The translations under genes and the position numbers were made by a program. A DNA stretch of 42,247 bases from an uncultured Bacillota bacterium. GTDB lineage: Bacteria; Bacillota; Clostridia; Peptostreptococcales; Anaerovoracaceae. The notes beneath the pieces were generated by a model. The model was not told the DNA's origin, searched no databases, and worked only from the letters and a program-made list of their open reading frames with translations. Below are positions 17,182-26,082 of this stretch, one piece after another. Within the stretch, counting starts at the first letter, position 1, and every line of letters begins with the position of its first letter. Where the stretch lies: NCBI GenBank assembly GCA_949287095.1, contig CASEFA010000019.1, forward strand, positions 1-42,247. The letters are read 5' to 3'.

Positions 17182-18333
17182 CTACGCCCTCTTCGCATCC
17201 TCTCTGGATAATCTGTCCGTTTCAACCACATTATCCAGACTGAGATTGTAAATCGGGTCATGATTTTCTAAAAGTTTTTCGAGTTTTTCCCCTATGTCCG
17301 TGAAGGAAATTTCACCTCTGAGAAATCTCTCCACGAGAATTTCGTTAGCCCCGTTCATATACGCCGTATAGCTTCCACCCTCCTTAAGGGCTTCAAAAGC
17401 AAGCTTAAGGCACCTGAACACCTCCGGGTCCGGTTCCTCAAATGTAAGAGCCTTAAAATCCGTAAACAGATTGAGACTCCTTCCTCCGAAGTCGAGCCTG
17501 TCAGGGTATCCCAGAGCTACGCTTATGGGAACCCTCATATCCGGAAGTCCCATCTGGGCCAGGATCGAAGTATCTTCAAACTCCACTGCGGAGTGAACTA
17601 TGCTCTGTGGATGAACGAGAACCTGAATGTCTTCAGAAGGCACGTCGAACAGCCATCTTGCCTCTATTACCTCAAGACCCTTGTTCATCATCGTAGCAGA
17701 ATCTATGGTTATTTTTTTACCCATGGACCAGTTGGGATGCTTAAGGGCCTGAGCAGCCGTTACACCTTCAAGGTCTTCATAGGTATATCCTCTGAACGGG
17801 CCTCCTGATGCTGTAAGAAGTATTCTCCTTATTTTCTTATCCCTGTTTCCTTCAAGGCACTGGAAAATTGCGCTGTGCTCGCTGTCTACGGGAAGGAGCC
17901 TGACTCCCTTTTCCCCGGCAAGATTCATGACAAGCTCGCCTCCCGCCACCAGAGTCTCCTTGTTGGCGAGGGCAATGTCCTTGCCTGACTCTATGGCGTG
18001 GTATGTAGGTACCAGCCCCCTCATTCCCATGAGAGAATTTAAAACTATGTCGGCTTCGGCCAGGGTGGCCGCAGCGATAAGTCCCTCTTCTCCCCACGCA
18101 CAACGCGTACCCGAAAGCTCCGGCGACAGCTCTCTTTCCAGAACTTCCGCGTCGTCTCTGTCCGCGGTTACAGCAATCAGCGGTCTGAACTCCTTAAGCT
18201 GCTTCCTGAAGAGCTCCGTGTTCTTTCCGCACGTCATGGACACGACCTTAAACTTATCGGGAAACCTTCTTATAACGTCGAGGCTCTGAGTTCCTATTGA
18301 GCCCGTACTTCCTAAAATCGCAATCTTTTTCAT
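17182..18333 (-). CDS. dxr: 1-deoxy-D-xylulose 5-phosphate reductoisomerase
   Basis: Second step of the MEP pathway (DXP to MEP, NADPH). The Rossmann motif GSTGSIG is at residues 8-14, the substrate and metal region SEHSAIFQCL near 157 and the flap-region motif HPNWSMGKKITIDSATMMNKGLE near 195-217. 383 residues, full length. GGAGG precedes the ATG by 5 bases. It is followed by rseP after 6 bases. Confidence 0.96.
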   Translation of the reverse strand: MKKIAILGSTGSIGTQSLDVIRRFPDKFKVVSMTCGKNTELFRKQLKEFRPLIAVTADRDDAEVLERELSPELSGTRCAWGEEGLIAAATLAEADIVLNSLMGMRGLVPTYHAIESGKDIALANKETLVAGGELVMNLAGEKGVRLLPVDSEHSAIFQCLEGNRDKKIRRILLTASGGPFRGYTYEDLEGVTAAQALKHPNWSMGKKITIDSATMMNKGLEVIEARWLFDVPSEDIQVLVHPQSIVHSAVEFEDTSILAQMGLPDMRVPISVALGYPDRLDFGGRSLNLFTDFKALTFEEPDPEVFRCLKLAFEALKEGGSYTAYMNGANEILVERFLRGEISFTDIGEKLEKLLENHDPIYNLSLDNVVETDRLSREDAKRA

Positions 18334-18356
18334 CTCATCCTCCGCGCACCCTTTGT

Positions 18357-19175
18357 CTACATGAGAACCAGAACTATGTAGTAATATACCACCGGAGCAG
18401 TGAAAAGAACGCTGTCAAATCTGTCCATTATTCCGCCGTGCCCCGGTATGAGCGTGCCGTAGTCCTTTATTCCCATCTTCCTCTTATATGCGGAAGCCGT
18501 AAGGTCACCGCACTGGGCCATAATGGCGCCTATGAGTCCTATGATCAGGCAGTGAACCGTCATGTCCGGCATAGCCGCGCTGTACACTCCGCTCACGACC
18601 GGGAGCAGAAACCTTCCGAAAAGGCCGCAGCAGACGATGCTTCCCACGGTACCTCCGATTGCTCCTTCTATGGTCTTTTTCGGGCTCAGATTCGGACAGA
18701 GCTTATGCTTTCCGAGGAATACTCCCGTAAAATATGCGAATATATCGGTGCAGAATGCCGACAGAAGAACCAGCCACACCAGGCCGCTGTATATTTCCGT
18801 CCTGTCTATCATCACCACGTGATACGAAAAGAATATGACATAGATTATTCCCAGCATGGTGGCCAGGGCGTCCTCTATCTTCCTCTCGTTTATCTTAAAC
18901 ATGTATATGGAACTTGCCATCACCGATGCCGCAAGCCAGGCGATGATGAACTCGTGCTCCATAGGAAACAGAACCCCTATGACGTAGAGCACCATCATAG
19001 AACCGTAGGCTATGGCCCTGCTCGGACGCACATCCATGGCGTTAAAGCCGTTAAACAGCTCGTTAACGCCCATAAATCCTATCACTATACAGAGAGCCGT
19101 GATAAAGTATCCGCCCAGGTACACCAGCACCAGAAGGGGCACCATACACAGTCCCGAAATAATTCTCGTCTTCAT
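18357..19175 (-). CDS. cdsA: Phosphatidate cytidylyltransferase
   Basis: Membrane enzyme that makes CDP-diacylglycerol for phospholipids. 272 residues, about seven or eight hydrophobic segments. The C-terminal family signature is intact (SPKKTIEGAIGG near 177, then SAYKRKMGIKDYGTLIPGHG and GGIMDRFDS). Located between uppS and dxr. Confidence 0.95.
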   Translation of the reverse strand: MKTRIISGLCMVPLLVLVYLGGYFITALCIVIGFMGVNELFNGFNAMDVRPSRAIAYGSMMVLYVIGVLFPMEHEFIIAWLAASVMASSIYMFKINERKIEDALATMLGIIYVIFFSYHVVMIDRTEIYSGLVWLVLLSAFCTDIFAYFTGVFLGKHKLCPNLSPKKTIEGAIGGTVGSIVCCGLFGRFLLPVVSGVYSAAMPDMTVHCLIIGLIGAIMAQCGDLTASAYKRKMGIKDYGTLIPGHGGIMDRFDSVLFTAPVVYYYIVLVLM

Positions 19176-19198
19176 AATCTGTTTTCTTTCCTCTTACG

Positions 19199-19930
19199 CT
19201 ATTTTCTTCCGCCGAAGCGTCTTTCCCTGTGACCGTATTCCTCGAGCATTTTCTCGAAAACCTCCGGCGTGAAATCAGGCCACAGAACGTCGGTAAATTC
19301 CAGCTCGCTGTAGGCGCTCTGCCAAAGCATGAAGTTGGAGAGTCTCTCCTCTCCGCTGGTCCTTATTATGAGATCCGGATCCGGAATATTTCCGTTTTCC
19401 TCTCCCGTATATAGCCTCGATGATATGAGCTGCTCCGTAACGTCCTCAGGGGCGATTACACCGCTCTTTACGTCCTTGGCGATGGATTTCACCGCTCTGG
19501 TTATTTCCGCCCTGCTGCCGTAATTTAAGGCTATGGTAAATACGAGGCCGTCGTTATCCGCCGTCGTCTCGAGGGCCTTCTCAAGGCTCTCCCTTGCAGG
19601 AGCGGGGACCGGAGAATAATCGCCCATAACCCTTACCCTTACATTATTTTTCGTTATTTCCGCAAGCTCGCTGTCCACGTATTTCACCAGGAGCCTGAAA
19701 ATTCCGCCTACCTCTTCATCTGACCTTTTCCAGTTCTCCGTGGAAAACGCATATACCGTAAGGTACTTAATCCCCAGCTCCGCGGATCTTCTAACAATCT
19801 CCTTCATGGCCATCATTCCGGCGTTGTGGCCGGCAACTCTCGGCAGCAGTCTCTTCTTCGCCCACCTTCCGTTTCCGTCCATAATTATGGCTACGTGAGT
19901 CAGAGGCGGATTTTTCTCAAATTCACTCAT
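19199..19930 (-). CDS. uppS: Isoprenyl transferase (undecaprenyl diphosphate synthase)
   Basis: Cis-prenyl chain elongation to the lipid carrier for peptidoglycan and wall polymers. 243 residues. The catalytic signature HVAIIMDGNGRWAKKR has the Mg-binding Asp18. The conserved TVYAFSTENWKR and the C-terminal RTSGEERLSNFMLWQSAYSE motif are present. GAGGGAAAT precedes the ATG. The product is the carrier that the wall-polymer cluster at 29750-37122 would need. Confidence 0.96.
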   Translation of the reverse strand: MSEFEKNPPLTHVAIIMDGNGRWAKKRLLPRVAGHNAGMMAMKEIVRRSAELGIKYLTVYAFSTENWKRSDEEVGGIFRLLVKYVDSELAEITKNNVRVRVMGDYSPVPAPARESLEKALETTADNDGLVFTIALNYGSRAEITRAVKSIAKDVKSGVIAPEDVTEQLISSRLYTGEENGNIPDPDLIIRTSGEERLSNFMLWQSAYSELEFTDVLWPDFTPEVFEKMLEEYGHRERRFGGRK

Positions 19931-19950
19931 ATTTCCCTCTCAAAACTTCA

Positions 19951-19976
19951 GGCTGCCCCGATAATTCGGGCCAGCC
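19951..19976 (-). terminator. Intercistronic hairpin between frr and uppS
   Basis: GGCTG-CCCCGA / TCGGGC-CAGCC forms a GC-rich hairpin in the 75-base gap. On the minus strand it is followed only by TGAAGTTTTG, so it is at best a weak attenuator or an mRNA-processing/stabilising hairpin. Confidence 0.35.
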
Positions 19977-20005
19977 CTTGTAATTTTTCGTATTGCGGAG
20001 AGAGC

Positions 20006-20560
20006 CTAAACCTCCATAATCTCCTTATCTTTCGCCGCAACTATGGAATCAATCTCCTTTACGGCCTTTTCAATCTTCTTCTGAACCTCGTCAAGCTCGC
20101 CCTTCAGGTCGTCCTCAGTGAGTTCTCCTTCCTTCTGCTGCTTCTTCAGAATATCGTTGGCCTCACGCCTTAAGTTTCTGATGGCAACCTTGGCGTCCTC
20201 GCCCATCTTCTTGGTGGTCTTAGTCAGTTCTTTTCTTCTCTCTTCGGTTACCTGAGGGATTGCAAGTCTTACTGACTTTCCGTCGTTGGAAGGTGTGATT
20301 CCTATGTCCGCGATGTTTATTGCCTTTTCAATCTCACCTATGGATTTAGGGTCAAAAGGTGTAATGAGCAGAGTTCTCGGGTCAGGCACGGAAATGTTGG
20401 ACAGGTTCTTAAGCGGTGTAGGCGAACCGTAGTAATCCACCATTACCTTGTCCAAAAGGGCCGGATTGGCTCTTCCTGCTCTTACTGTGTTAAGGTCGCT
20501 TTTCAGCACCTCTATGCTTCTTGCGATTCTCTCTTCTAAACTCTTATGATTATGGCTCAT
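20006..20560 (-). CDS. frr: Ribosome recycling factor
   Basis: Splits post-termination ribosomes together with EF-G. 184 residues, the normal length. Conserved RAGRANPALLDKV, YYGSPTPL, PQVTEERRKEL and RNLRREAND are visible. The frame opens upstream at 20605, but AGGAGG lies 7 bases before the ATG at 20558-20560 (MSHNHKSLEERI), which was chosen. The pyrH stop is 11 bases upstream. Confidence 0.96.
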   Translation of the reverse strand: MSHNHKSLEERIARSIEVLKSDLNTVRAGRANPALLDKVMVDYYGSPTPLKNLSNISVPDPRTLLITPFDPKSIGEIEKAINIADIGITPSNDGKSVRLAIPQVTEERRKELTKTTKKMGEDAKVAIRNLRREANDILKKQQKEGELTEDDLKGELDEVQKKIEKAVKEIDSIVAAKDKEIMEV

Positions 20561-20571
20561 GATAAGTCCTC

Positions 20572-21276
20572 CTATGATATTATGGTTCCGATGTTTTCTC
20601 CGCACACAGCCTTAAGAACGTTTCCCTCCTCGGCTATGGCAAACACGTGTATTGCAATGTTATTATCCCTGCACAGGGTCGCAGCCGTAAGGTCCATCAC
20701 CTTCAGATCCTTTTCCAGAACCTCCATGTGAGTGAGGCGGTCGTACTTCACCGCATCGGGGTCGGTGTTAGGGTCTGCCGAATATACCGCATCAACATTC
20801 TTTGCAAGAAGTATCACGTCGGCATCCATCTCCGCTGCTCTTAAAGCCGCTGTGGTATCCGTAGAGAAGAAAGGATTACCTGTTCCCGCACCGAAGATAA
20901 CCACGTCCTTATGCTCAAGCTGGCTTATGGCCTTTCTTCTGGCGTAAGGCTCGGCAATTTCCCTCATCTCTATGGCAGTCTGAACCTTCGCTTTTACTCC
21001 TGCTGCCAGAAGCGCCGACTGAAGAGCGAGGGCGTTCATCACCGTTGCCAGCATTCCCATGTAGTCCGCCGTAGCCCGGTCAATATCGTTGCTGCTCCGA
21101 CCCCTCCAGAAATTGCCTCCTCCTACGACTATGGCAACTTCTACTCCAAGATCGTGAACCTGTTTAATCTGCCTGGCAACTCTTCCGGTCATTTCCTCGC
21201 TGATACCGAAGCGGTCTTCACCCGCAAGGGCTTCGCCGCTTATCTTCAGAAGTATACGCTTATATTTAGGTTCCAT
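20572..21276 (-). CDS. pyrH: UMP kinase
   Basis: Phosphorylates UMP to UDP; hexameric amino-acid-kinase fold. 234 residues. Visible motifs are [12 protein letters not shown] (5-16), [11 protein letters not shown] (about 49-59) and [20 protein letters not shown] (about 133-152). First gene of the operon ending with polC. The usual upstream partners rpsB and tsf are absent here; an NhaC-type antiporter on the same strand takes the adjacent position, on the downstream-reading side of a terminator. Confidence 0.96.
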   Translation of the reverse strand: MEPKYKRILLKISGEALAGEDRFGISEEMTGRVARQIKQVHDLGVEVAIVVGGGNFWRGRSSNDIDRATADYMGMLATVMNALALQSALLAAGVKAKVQTAIEMREIAEPYARRKAISQLEHKDVVIFGAGTGNPFFSTDTTAALRAAEMDADVILLAKNVDAVYSADPNTDPDAVKYDRLTHMEVLEKDLKVMDLTAATLCRDNNIAIHVFAIAEEGNVLKAVCGENIGTIIS

Positions 21277-21332
21277 AATATTAACTCCTTCTACGGTTTA
21301 CTTCTTTCGGCCGCCAGCCGGCCTTTTAGGAT

Positions 21333-21362
21333 ATTATATCACGGCAGGCATATTAATGTGAA
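21333..21362 (-). promoter_or_regulatory. Promoter of the pyrH-polC operon
   Basis: TTCACA (21357-21362) and TATAAT (21333-21338), 18-bp spacer, minus strand. The roughly 50-base leader holds a GC-rich inverted repeat (GGCCGGC TG GCGGCC, about 21309-21323). Confidence 0.7.
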
Positions 21363-21397
21363 GAAGAATTTATAATCATGCATCAATAATATGAAGA

Positions 21398-21421
21398 AGG
21401 CGCCGCCCTAAGGCAGCGCCT
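21398..21421 (-). terminator. Probable terminator of the NhaC-family gene
   Basis: AGGCGC(T)GCC / GGC(G)GCGCCT stem with one mismatch and a four-base loop, followed on the minus strand by TTCTTCAT. The T tract is broken, so strength is uncertain. Confidence 0.55.
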
Positions 21422-21482
21422 CCCTCATTAAGGATCAAGACTAAATCTCTGGTATGCATTCAGCAGTGGATCATATCATCCG

Positions 21483-23111
21483 TTATGCTCTGTCTTCAGC
21501 ACCGTACATCTTTCTGATAACCAGAAGTACTAATGTCATAAGAGCGAAGGAGATGATAAGGTTGATTACCACGTTCTGAATAAATCCGGCGAATACATAT
21601 CCCACGCAGCTTACGATAGCTACTAAAATAGCATATGGAAGCTGAGTATTTACGTGGTTGATGTGGTAGCACTGTGCACCTGCAGATGCCATGATGGTGG
21701 TATCGGAAATAGGTGAGCAGTGGTCGCCCATTACAGCGCCGCCCATGCAGGCCGAAATGGATATGTACATGAGAGTCTCCTGATCAGGGTTTCCTCCGAA
21801 TGCAGCGATTACGATAGGAATCAGTACGCCGAACGTACCCCAGGAAGTACCTGTTGCAAATCCGAGTCCGCATCCTACCAGGAATACTACTGCAGGAACT
21901 AAGCTCTGGAGAGCGCCTGCGCTTCCCTGGATGATTCCTGCTACGAATGGAGCTGCTCCGAGGGAGTCAGTCATGGTCTTCAGAGTCCATGCGAAGGTCA
22001 GGATGAGGATAGGGGCAATCATAGCCTGGAATCCGTTAGGAACCTGATCCATAGCGTCTCTGAAGCTGATTGCTCTTCTGCACATGTAGTAGATGATTAC
22101 TATGATCAGTGCAAAGAGACCGCCTGTGGAAAGACCTACTGCCGCATCGGAGTTAGCGAAGGAATCCAGGAACGGAGTTCCGGTGAAAAGACCGCCGGAG
22201 TAAACGATACCGGTAACGCAGCATATGATGATGATTATAACAGGGATAACCAGGTCGATAACCTTACCGTTTTCGTTAACCTTAACGTTCTCGGAATCTG
22301 CGAAAGGTCTCTCAGGGGTGGTGTAGATGTCGTTGTACTTGATAGCGTTTTCTTCATGCTTTCTCATAGGACCGAAGTCTATTCTCATGAGAGTGATCAT
22401 GAACATGAAGAAGATAGTGAGCAATGCGTAGTAGTTCCAAGGGATAGCCCTGATAAATACAGCAAATCCGTCTTCACCCTCTACGAAACCGGATACTGCT
22501 GCAGCCCAGGAAGATACCGGAGCGATGATGCAGACAGGAGCGGCTGTAGCGTCGATGAGGTAGGAAAGCTTAGCCTTGGATACCCTGTGGCTCTCTGTGA
22601 TAGGTCTCATTACGGAACCTACCGTCAGACAGTTGAAGTAGTCGTCTACGAAGATGAGGCATCCGAGAAGAATTGTGGTGAGCTGAGCTCCCGTTCTTGT
22701 CTTTATCTTGGTGCCTGCCCAGCGTCCGAATGCTGCGGAACCGCCGGTCATGTTCATCAGGCAAACGATTATACCGAGAGTTACGAGGAATACGAGGATA
22801 CCTACGTTATAGGAATCGGAGAGGTTCATGATAATTCCGTCCTGAAGAACGTGTGTGAAAGTTCCCTCAAATCCGAAGTTGGAATAAAGGAGTCCACCTA
22901 CTACGATACCTATGAACAGTGAGCTGTATACCTCTTTAGTGATAAGTGCGAGTCCGATTGCGACTACCGGAGGAAGCAGTGCCCATGCCGAATCATACAG
23001 AGGCGGCACATACTCTTCTTCCTCGGCTGCCATAGCCAGTATCGGGCAGCTTGCCACTATGAGCATAGCCATTCCGATAAGCCAGACAGCTCTGTGCTTT
23101 AAGCTCTTCAT
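21483..23111 (-). CDS. Na+/H+ antiporter NhaC family protein
   Basis: A 542-residue membrane transporter. A signal-peptide-like N-terminus (VWLIGMAMLIVASCPILAMAA) is followed by about eleven to twelve membrane segments. Family-typical stretches are FVDDYFNCLTVGSVMRP (about 150), PVCIIAPVSSWAAAVSGF (about 192), GLGFATGTSWGTFGVLIPI and GDHCSPISDTTIMASAGAQC (about 460). Members exchange sodium for protons, and some carry amino or organic acids. A strong AAGGAGG precedes the ATG and a clear promoter lies upstream. Confidence 0.88.
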   Translation of the reverse strand: MKSLKHRAVWLIGMAMLIVASCPILAMAAEEEEYVPPLYDSAWALLPPVVAIGLALITKEVYSSLFIGIVVGGLLYSNFGFEGTFTHVLQDGIIMNLSDSYNVGILVFLVTLGIIVCLMNMTGGSAAFGRWAGTKIKTRTGAQLTTILLGCLIFVDDYFNCLTVGSVMRPITESHRVSKAKLSYLIDATAAPVCIIAPVSSWAAAVSGFVEGEDGFAVFIRAIPWNYYALLTIFFMFMITLMRIDFGPMRKHEENAIKYNDIYTTPERPFADSENVKVNENGKVIDLVIPVIIIIICCVTGIVYSGGLFTGTPFLDSFANSDAAVGLSTGGLFALIIVIIYYMCRRAISFRDAMDQVPNGFQAMIAPILILTFAWTLKTMTDSLGAAPFVAGIIQGSAGALQSLVPAVVFLVGCGLGFATGTSWGTFGVLIPIVIAAFGGNPDQETLMYISISACMGGAVMGDHCSPISDTTIMASAGAQCYHINHVNTQLPYAILVAIVSCVGYVFAGFIQNVVINLIISFALMTLVLLVIRKMYGAEDRA

Positions 23112-23154
23112 AAATAAATCCTCCTTAGTAAAAAAGATTTAGTCCCTTATCCCA

Positions 23155-23183
23155 TTTCTACCACCGATGTGTGCAAAAGTCAA
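23155..23183 (-). promoter_or_regulatory. Promoter of the NhaC-family gene
   Basis: TTGACT (23178-23183) and TAGAAA (23155-23160) with a 17-bp spacer on the minus strand, about 45 bases before the start codon. Confidence 0.65.
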
Positions 23184-23280
23184 TAGATTTGTGAAAAAAT
23201 TGTGAAGTATCCGTCTTGTTTTGTTTATTTCAAACATATTCCTTGTGTATTCGGACAAATGTATACACGTAATATTCTGA

Positions 23281-24060
23281 CTATATTCCTCTGTCGATTT
23301 TACAGATCTGAGTTATGTCTCTCATAACCATTTGGGCTTTGCGGGCATCCATATCCTGCGCAGCCATGACAAGAATAAACGGCTCCCCCGTAAAAATTAT
23401 TCCACCGTCTATTATTATGTCCTCATCATACCCGGTAATATGTGCAATTGATGTGTTCTCCTCGAAAACATATGGAATTGCGTTAGTTCTCTGATGCTGC
23501 TTAAGCAGCGAAATCAGTCTATCACTCACCTGTTCAGATATAAGCTGACCTTTATACATTCGAAGAAATATTGCTGCCATATCTTTTACCGAAATATAAT
23601 TCTGAACACCCTTCTTCATCAATGCATAGTCATTGATCTTTCTGTTCAGCTTCATATCCCCGTATCCCATTGATTTGAAAGTCAGGTTGATCCTGTCAAT
23701 TCCTAGAATGTCAACCATCATATTAAACGCCATATTGTCGCTTACCGTTGCAACGAGATTGTAAAGATCACTCAGGGTTATTCTTATCCCCTCATGCATG
23801 TATCTTAGCACTCCGTACGATTCATCAGTCTCTTTAGGAAATGCAGCCTTTTTCAGCGGAAATACCGCTTTCTCGCTTATTTCTCCGGCATCCATTGCTC
23901 TAAAGCATTCAACAAGCGGCATAATCATAATTGCACCTGATCCGGGAAAAATATGTGTATTTCCGAAAAACAGCTCTTTTCCGTTTCGTAAATCTATGTA
24001 GTCTATTCCAAAACGACCGTCTACATTTGACAATCTGTCCGTTACAGCTTCAATAAGCAT
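23281..24060 (-). CDS. Class A beta-lactamase-fold protein lacking catalytic residues
   Basis: A 259-residue protein with the serine hydrolase (class A beta-lactamase) fold, no signal peptide. It aligns over its length with the intact copy at 28851-29627. Where that copy has Ser45-x-x-Lys48 (AASVIKLP), this one reads SGAIMIMP, so the nucleophile is Ala43 and the lysine is Ile46. The SDN loop is kept (TVSDNMAFN, 107-109), but the KTG motif is ITG (208-210). It is thus unlikely to hydrolyse beta-lactam-like bonds by the usual route and may bind a ligand. It starts immediately after the stop of the sigma-54 activator (TAG then ATG, GGAGGAGG upstream), so the two are coupled. An inferred sensor or accessory role for the activator is attractive but unproven. 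Confidence 0.75.
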   Translation of the reverse strand: MLIEAVTDRLSNVDGRFGIDYIDLRNGKELFFGNTHIFPGSGAIMIMPLVECFRAMDAGEISEKAVFPLKKAAFPKETDESYGVLRYMHEGIRITLSDLYNLVATVSDNMAFNMMVDILGIDRINLTFKSMGYGDMKLNRKINDYALMKKGVQNYISVKDMAAIFLRMYKGQLISEQVSDRLISLLKQHQRTNAIPYVFEENTSIAHITGYDEDIIIDGGIIFTGEPFILVMAAQDMDARKAQMVMRDITQICKIDRGI

Positions 24061-25854
24061 CTAATCCTCCTCCGTTTCATCCTTTATATTATACTCTTTC
24101 ATTTTCTCAAACAGACTGGTTCGGCCTATCTCCAGATAGCGCGCGGCCTTTGCCTTATTTCCTCTGCATATTTCAAGGGCATTTATAATCGCGTCTCTTT
24201 CCGCCTCCCTTCTGCGAAACTTCAAGGTGCCGGTTTTTCCACTCCTTATAGTGCTATCCGCATAAACCTCTATGTCTTCCGGCAGTATAACGCTTCCATC
24301 CGAAAGTATGCAGGCTTTTTCAAGAATATTCTCAAGTTCCCTTATATTCCCTGGCCAGCTGTATGCTCTCATCTTCTCCATCGCCGAAACACTTATAATC
24401 TGCTGATTGACACCCAGCCTGTGACATATTTCCGGAAGTATTTCCGAAACCATGGCCGGCAGCGAATTCATTCTTTCTCTCAGTGGAGGTACTTCAATAG
24501 GGAAAACATTGATTCTGTAGTATAAATCTTTCCTGAAAAGATTTCGCTCAACCTGACCGTAAAGATTTGCATTTGTCGCGGCTATGAGCCTGACATCCGC
24601 TTCGTATTTTGACTCTCCTCCTACTCTGAAATAGGTTTTTTCCTGAAGCGCCTCGAGTAATTTCCCCTGAAGGGAAACGGGAAGCTCAGTTATTTCATCC
24701 AAGAACAGCGTCCCTCCCTCAGCCATCTGAAAATATCCCGCCTTTCCTCCACGTCTTGCACCGGTAAATGCTCCTGACTCATATCCGAACAGTTCGCTTT
24801 CCAGTAGATTGTACGGTATTGCCGCACAGTTAACATGTACAAACGGTTTATCACTTCGACGACTGTTCTTATGAATCTCCTCTGCAAGATATGTCTTTCC
24901 GGTTCCGCTCTCACCGGTAAGAAGAATGGTTGTATTTGTAACTGCAGCCTTTTGAAGTCGTCTCTTCAGCTCAACTGTTTTTTTGTCATCACCCCAGAGT
25001 CCGAAAGTATAACCTCCCCGCATTGGGCTGCTTTTCTCCTCAATCAGCTCCCTATATGCGCTGTCATTGTCCCTCATTGCATCGAGAATTCCCTCTGCAG
25101 TTTCTATCTTACATTTATAAATTCTTTCGTCGCCGAATAGATAAGGAGAAAGTTCATTGAAGCTGACCACATAATCCGTCCCCCTGATACGGACCACTTT
25201 TCTTTCCCTGATTTGTCCGTTTATGCTCTTGCATATAAACTCTGCCAGGGTTTCATCCAGCACATCTTGTACATAAAATTCATTCTTTGTATTTCTCTCC
25301 GGTTTCCAGCATTCTTTTATGTCACTGGTACCAAGTATTTTTTCCGGATTGTTTTCCGACCCGTAATATCTTATTTCACTTTCATCATATACGACCAGCA
25401 GACAGTTTTCGTTTGTCTTTAATGAAAGGTCTATCGTTTGATGGCCTGTGGTTATCCGCATACCCGATATATTTTCATCGAATTCCGCCTTTATTCTGAC
25501 TCCGTCAAAAACTGTATCTATCAAATTATGTGACTCAGGTTTTTCTTTATTTATAACTTTTACTATCAGGTTTTCACGCTTCCCGGATAATTTTCCGCCA
25601 CATACTATTATTACTGAGCCCGTATCCGGTACAGAATCGCCACAGATTGCTCCGAGCATGTTTGCAGTATGCTCGGAAATCATTTCTAAAGACCTAATGT
25701 AAAGGAAAAATTTATCCGAAGATCGTATCCTGCTGCTGCTGAATCCTATAGGTAGAGCAAGGTTTCTCTTCACTGCGGTATCAAATGCCCTGTCACCTAT
25801 GTAAAGTACTTTTCCTTTCTCTGTTGTGACTATAGTGTCATATACATCCGACAT
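24061..25854 (-). CDS. Sigma-54-dependent transcriptional activator
   Basis: Enhancer-binding protein of 597 residues. The AAA+ domain (about 285-510) has Walker A GESGTGKT (314-321), the sigma-54 contact loop GAFTGA (361-366), Walker B GGTLFLDE (about 381-388) and the arginine-finger region RKDLYYRINVFPI. A Fis-type helix-turn-helix ends the protein (GNKAKAARYLEIGRTSLFEKMKEY). The first 270 residues are not a receiver domain: there is no phospho-acceptor pattern. They look like a novel sensor region followed by a possible PAS-like segment (about 185-255). The start ATG at 25852-25854 has AGGAG at 8 bases; the open frame begins at 25899. It faces a sigma-54 promoter and surely controls it. 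Confidence 0.9.
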   Translation of the reverse strand: MSDVYDTIVTTEKGKVLYIGDRAFDTAVKRNLALPIGFSSSRIRSSDKFFLYIRSLEMISEHTANMLGAICGDSVPDTGSVIIVCGGKLSGKRENLIVKVINKEKPESHNLIDTVFDGVRIKAEFDENISGMRITTGHQTIDLSLKTNENCLLVVYDESEIRYYGSENNPEKILGTSDIKECWKPERNTKNEFYVQDVLDETLAEFICKSINGQIRERKVVRIRGTDYVVSFNELSPYLFGDERIYKCKIETAEGILDAMRDNDSAYRELIEEKSSPMRGGYTFGLWGDDKKTVELKRRLQKAAVTNTTILLTGESGTGKTYLAEEIHKNSRRSDKPFVHVNCAAIPYNLLESELFGYESGAFTGARRGGKAGYFQMAEGGTLFLDEITELPVSLQGKLLEALQEKTYFRVGGESKYEADVRLIAATNANLYGQVERNLFRKDLYYRINVFPIEVPPLRERMNSLPAMVSEILPEICHRLGVNQQIISVSAMEKMRAYSWPGNIRELENILEKACILSDGSVILPEDIEVYADSTIRSGKTGTLKFRRREAERDAIINALEICRGNKAKAARYLEIGRTSLFEKMKEYNIKDETEED

Positions 25855-25876
25855 CTTTCTATCTCCTGACTTCTTA

Positions 25877-25907
25877 ATTATATCTGTATTATGCACCACT
25901 TGGTCAA
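25877..25907 (-). promoter_or_regulatory. Possible housekeeping promoter of the activator
   Basis: TTGACC (25902-25907) and TATAAT (25877-25882) on the minus strand. The spacer of 19 bp is long, so the call is tentative. Confidence 0.45.
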
Positions 25908-25953
25908 TCCTTTCAAGTTATTGCTCTTACATATTCGGGTTTTCGCACTATCA

Positions 25954-25969
25954 GTTCAGAATTTCGAAC
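25954..25969. promoter_or_regulatory. Candidate upstream activator site
   Basis: GTTCAGAATTTCGAAC is a 16-bp inverted repeat matching at 12 positions, with GTTC/GAAC arms. It lies about 50-65 bases upstream of the -24 box, a normal place for an enhancer-binding protein. It could also serve autoregulation of the divergent activator gene. Confidence 0.4.
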
Positions 25970-26019
25970 GATTTTATACCGATTTCCCATTTATGTCTCC
26001 CAAAATCGCGCATTTTCGC

Positions 26020-26035
26020 TGGCACTGTTTTTGCT
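26020..26035 (+). promoter_or_regulatory. Sigma-54 (-24/-12) promoter
   Basis: TGGCAC-N5-TTGCT with GG at 26021-26022 and GC at 26033-26034, exactly 10 bases apart, matching the RpoN consensus. The expected transcription start is near 26046. It precedes the permease gene and lies opposite a GAFTGA-containing activator. Confidence 0.92.
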
Positions 26036-26082
26036 ACCCAATTTAGTCAATAGATATTATTATTAAAGACAGGAGGTTTCAA

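Noticed and set aside
23281-24060. Annotation as a beta-lactamase resistance gene.
   Set aside because: Nucleophile and both lysines are missing and there is no signal peptide, so resistance activity is not supported.
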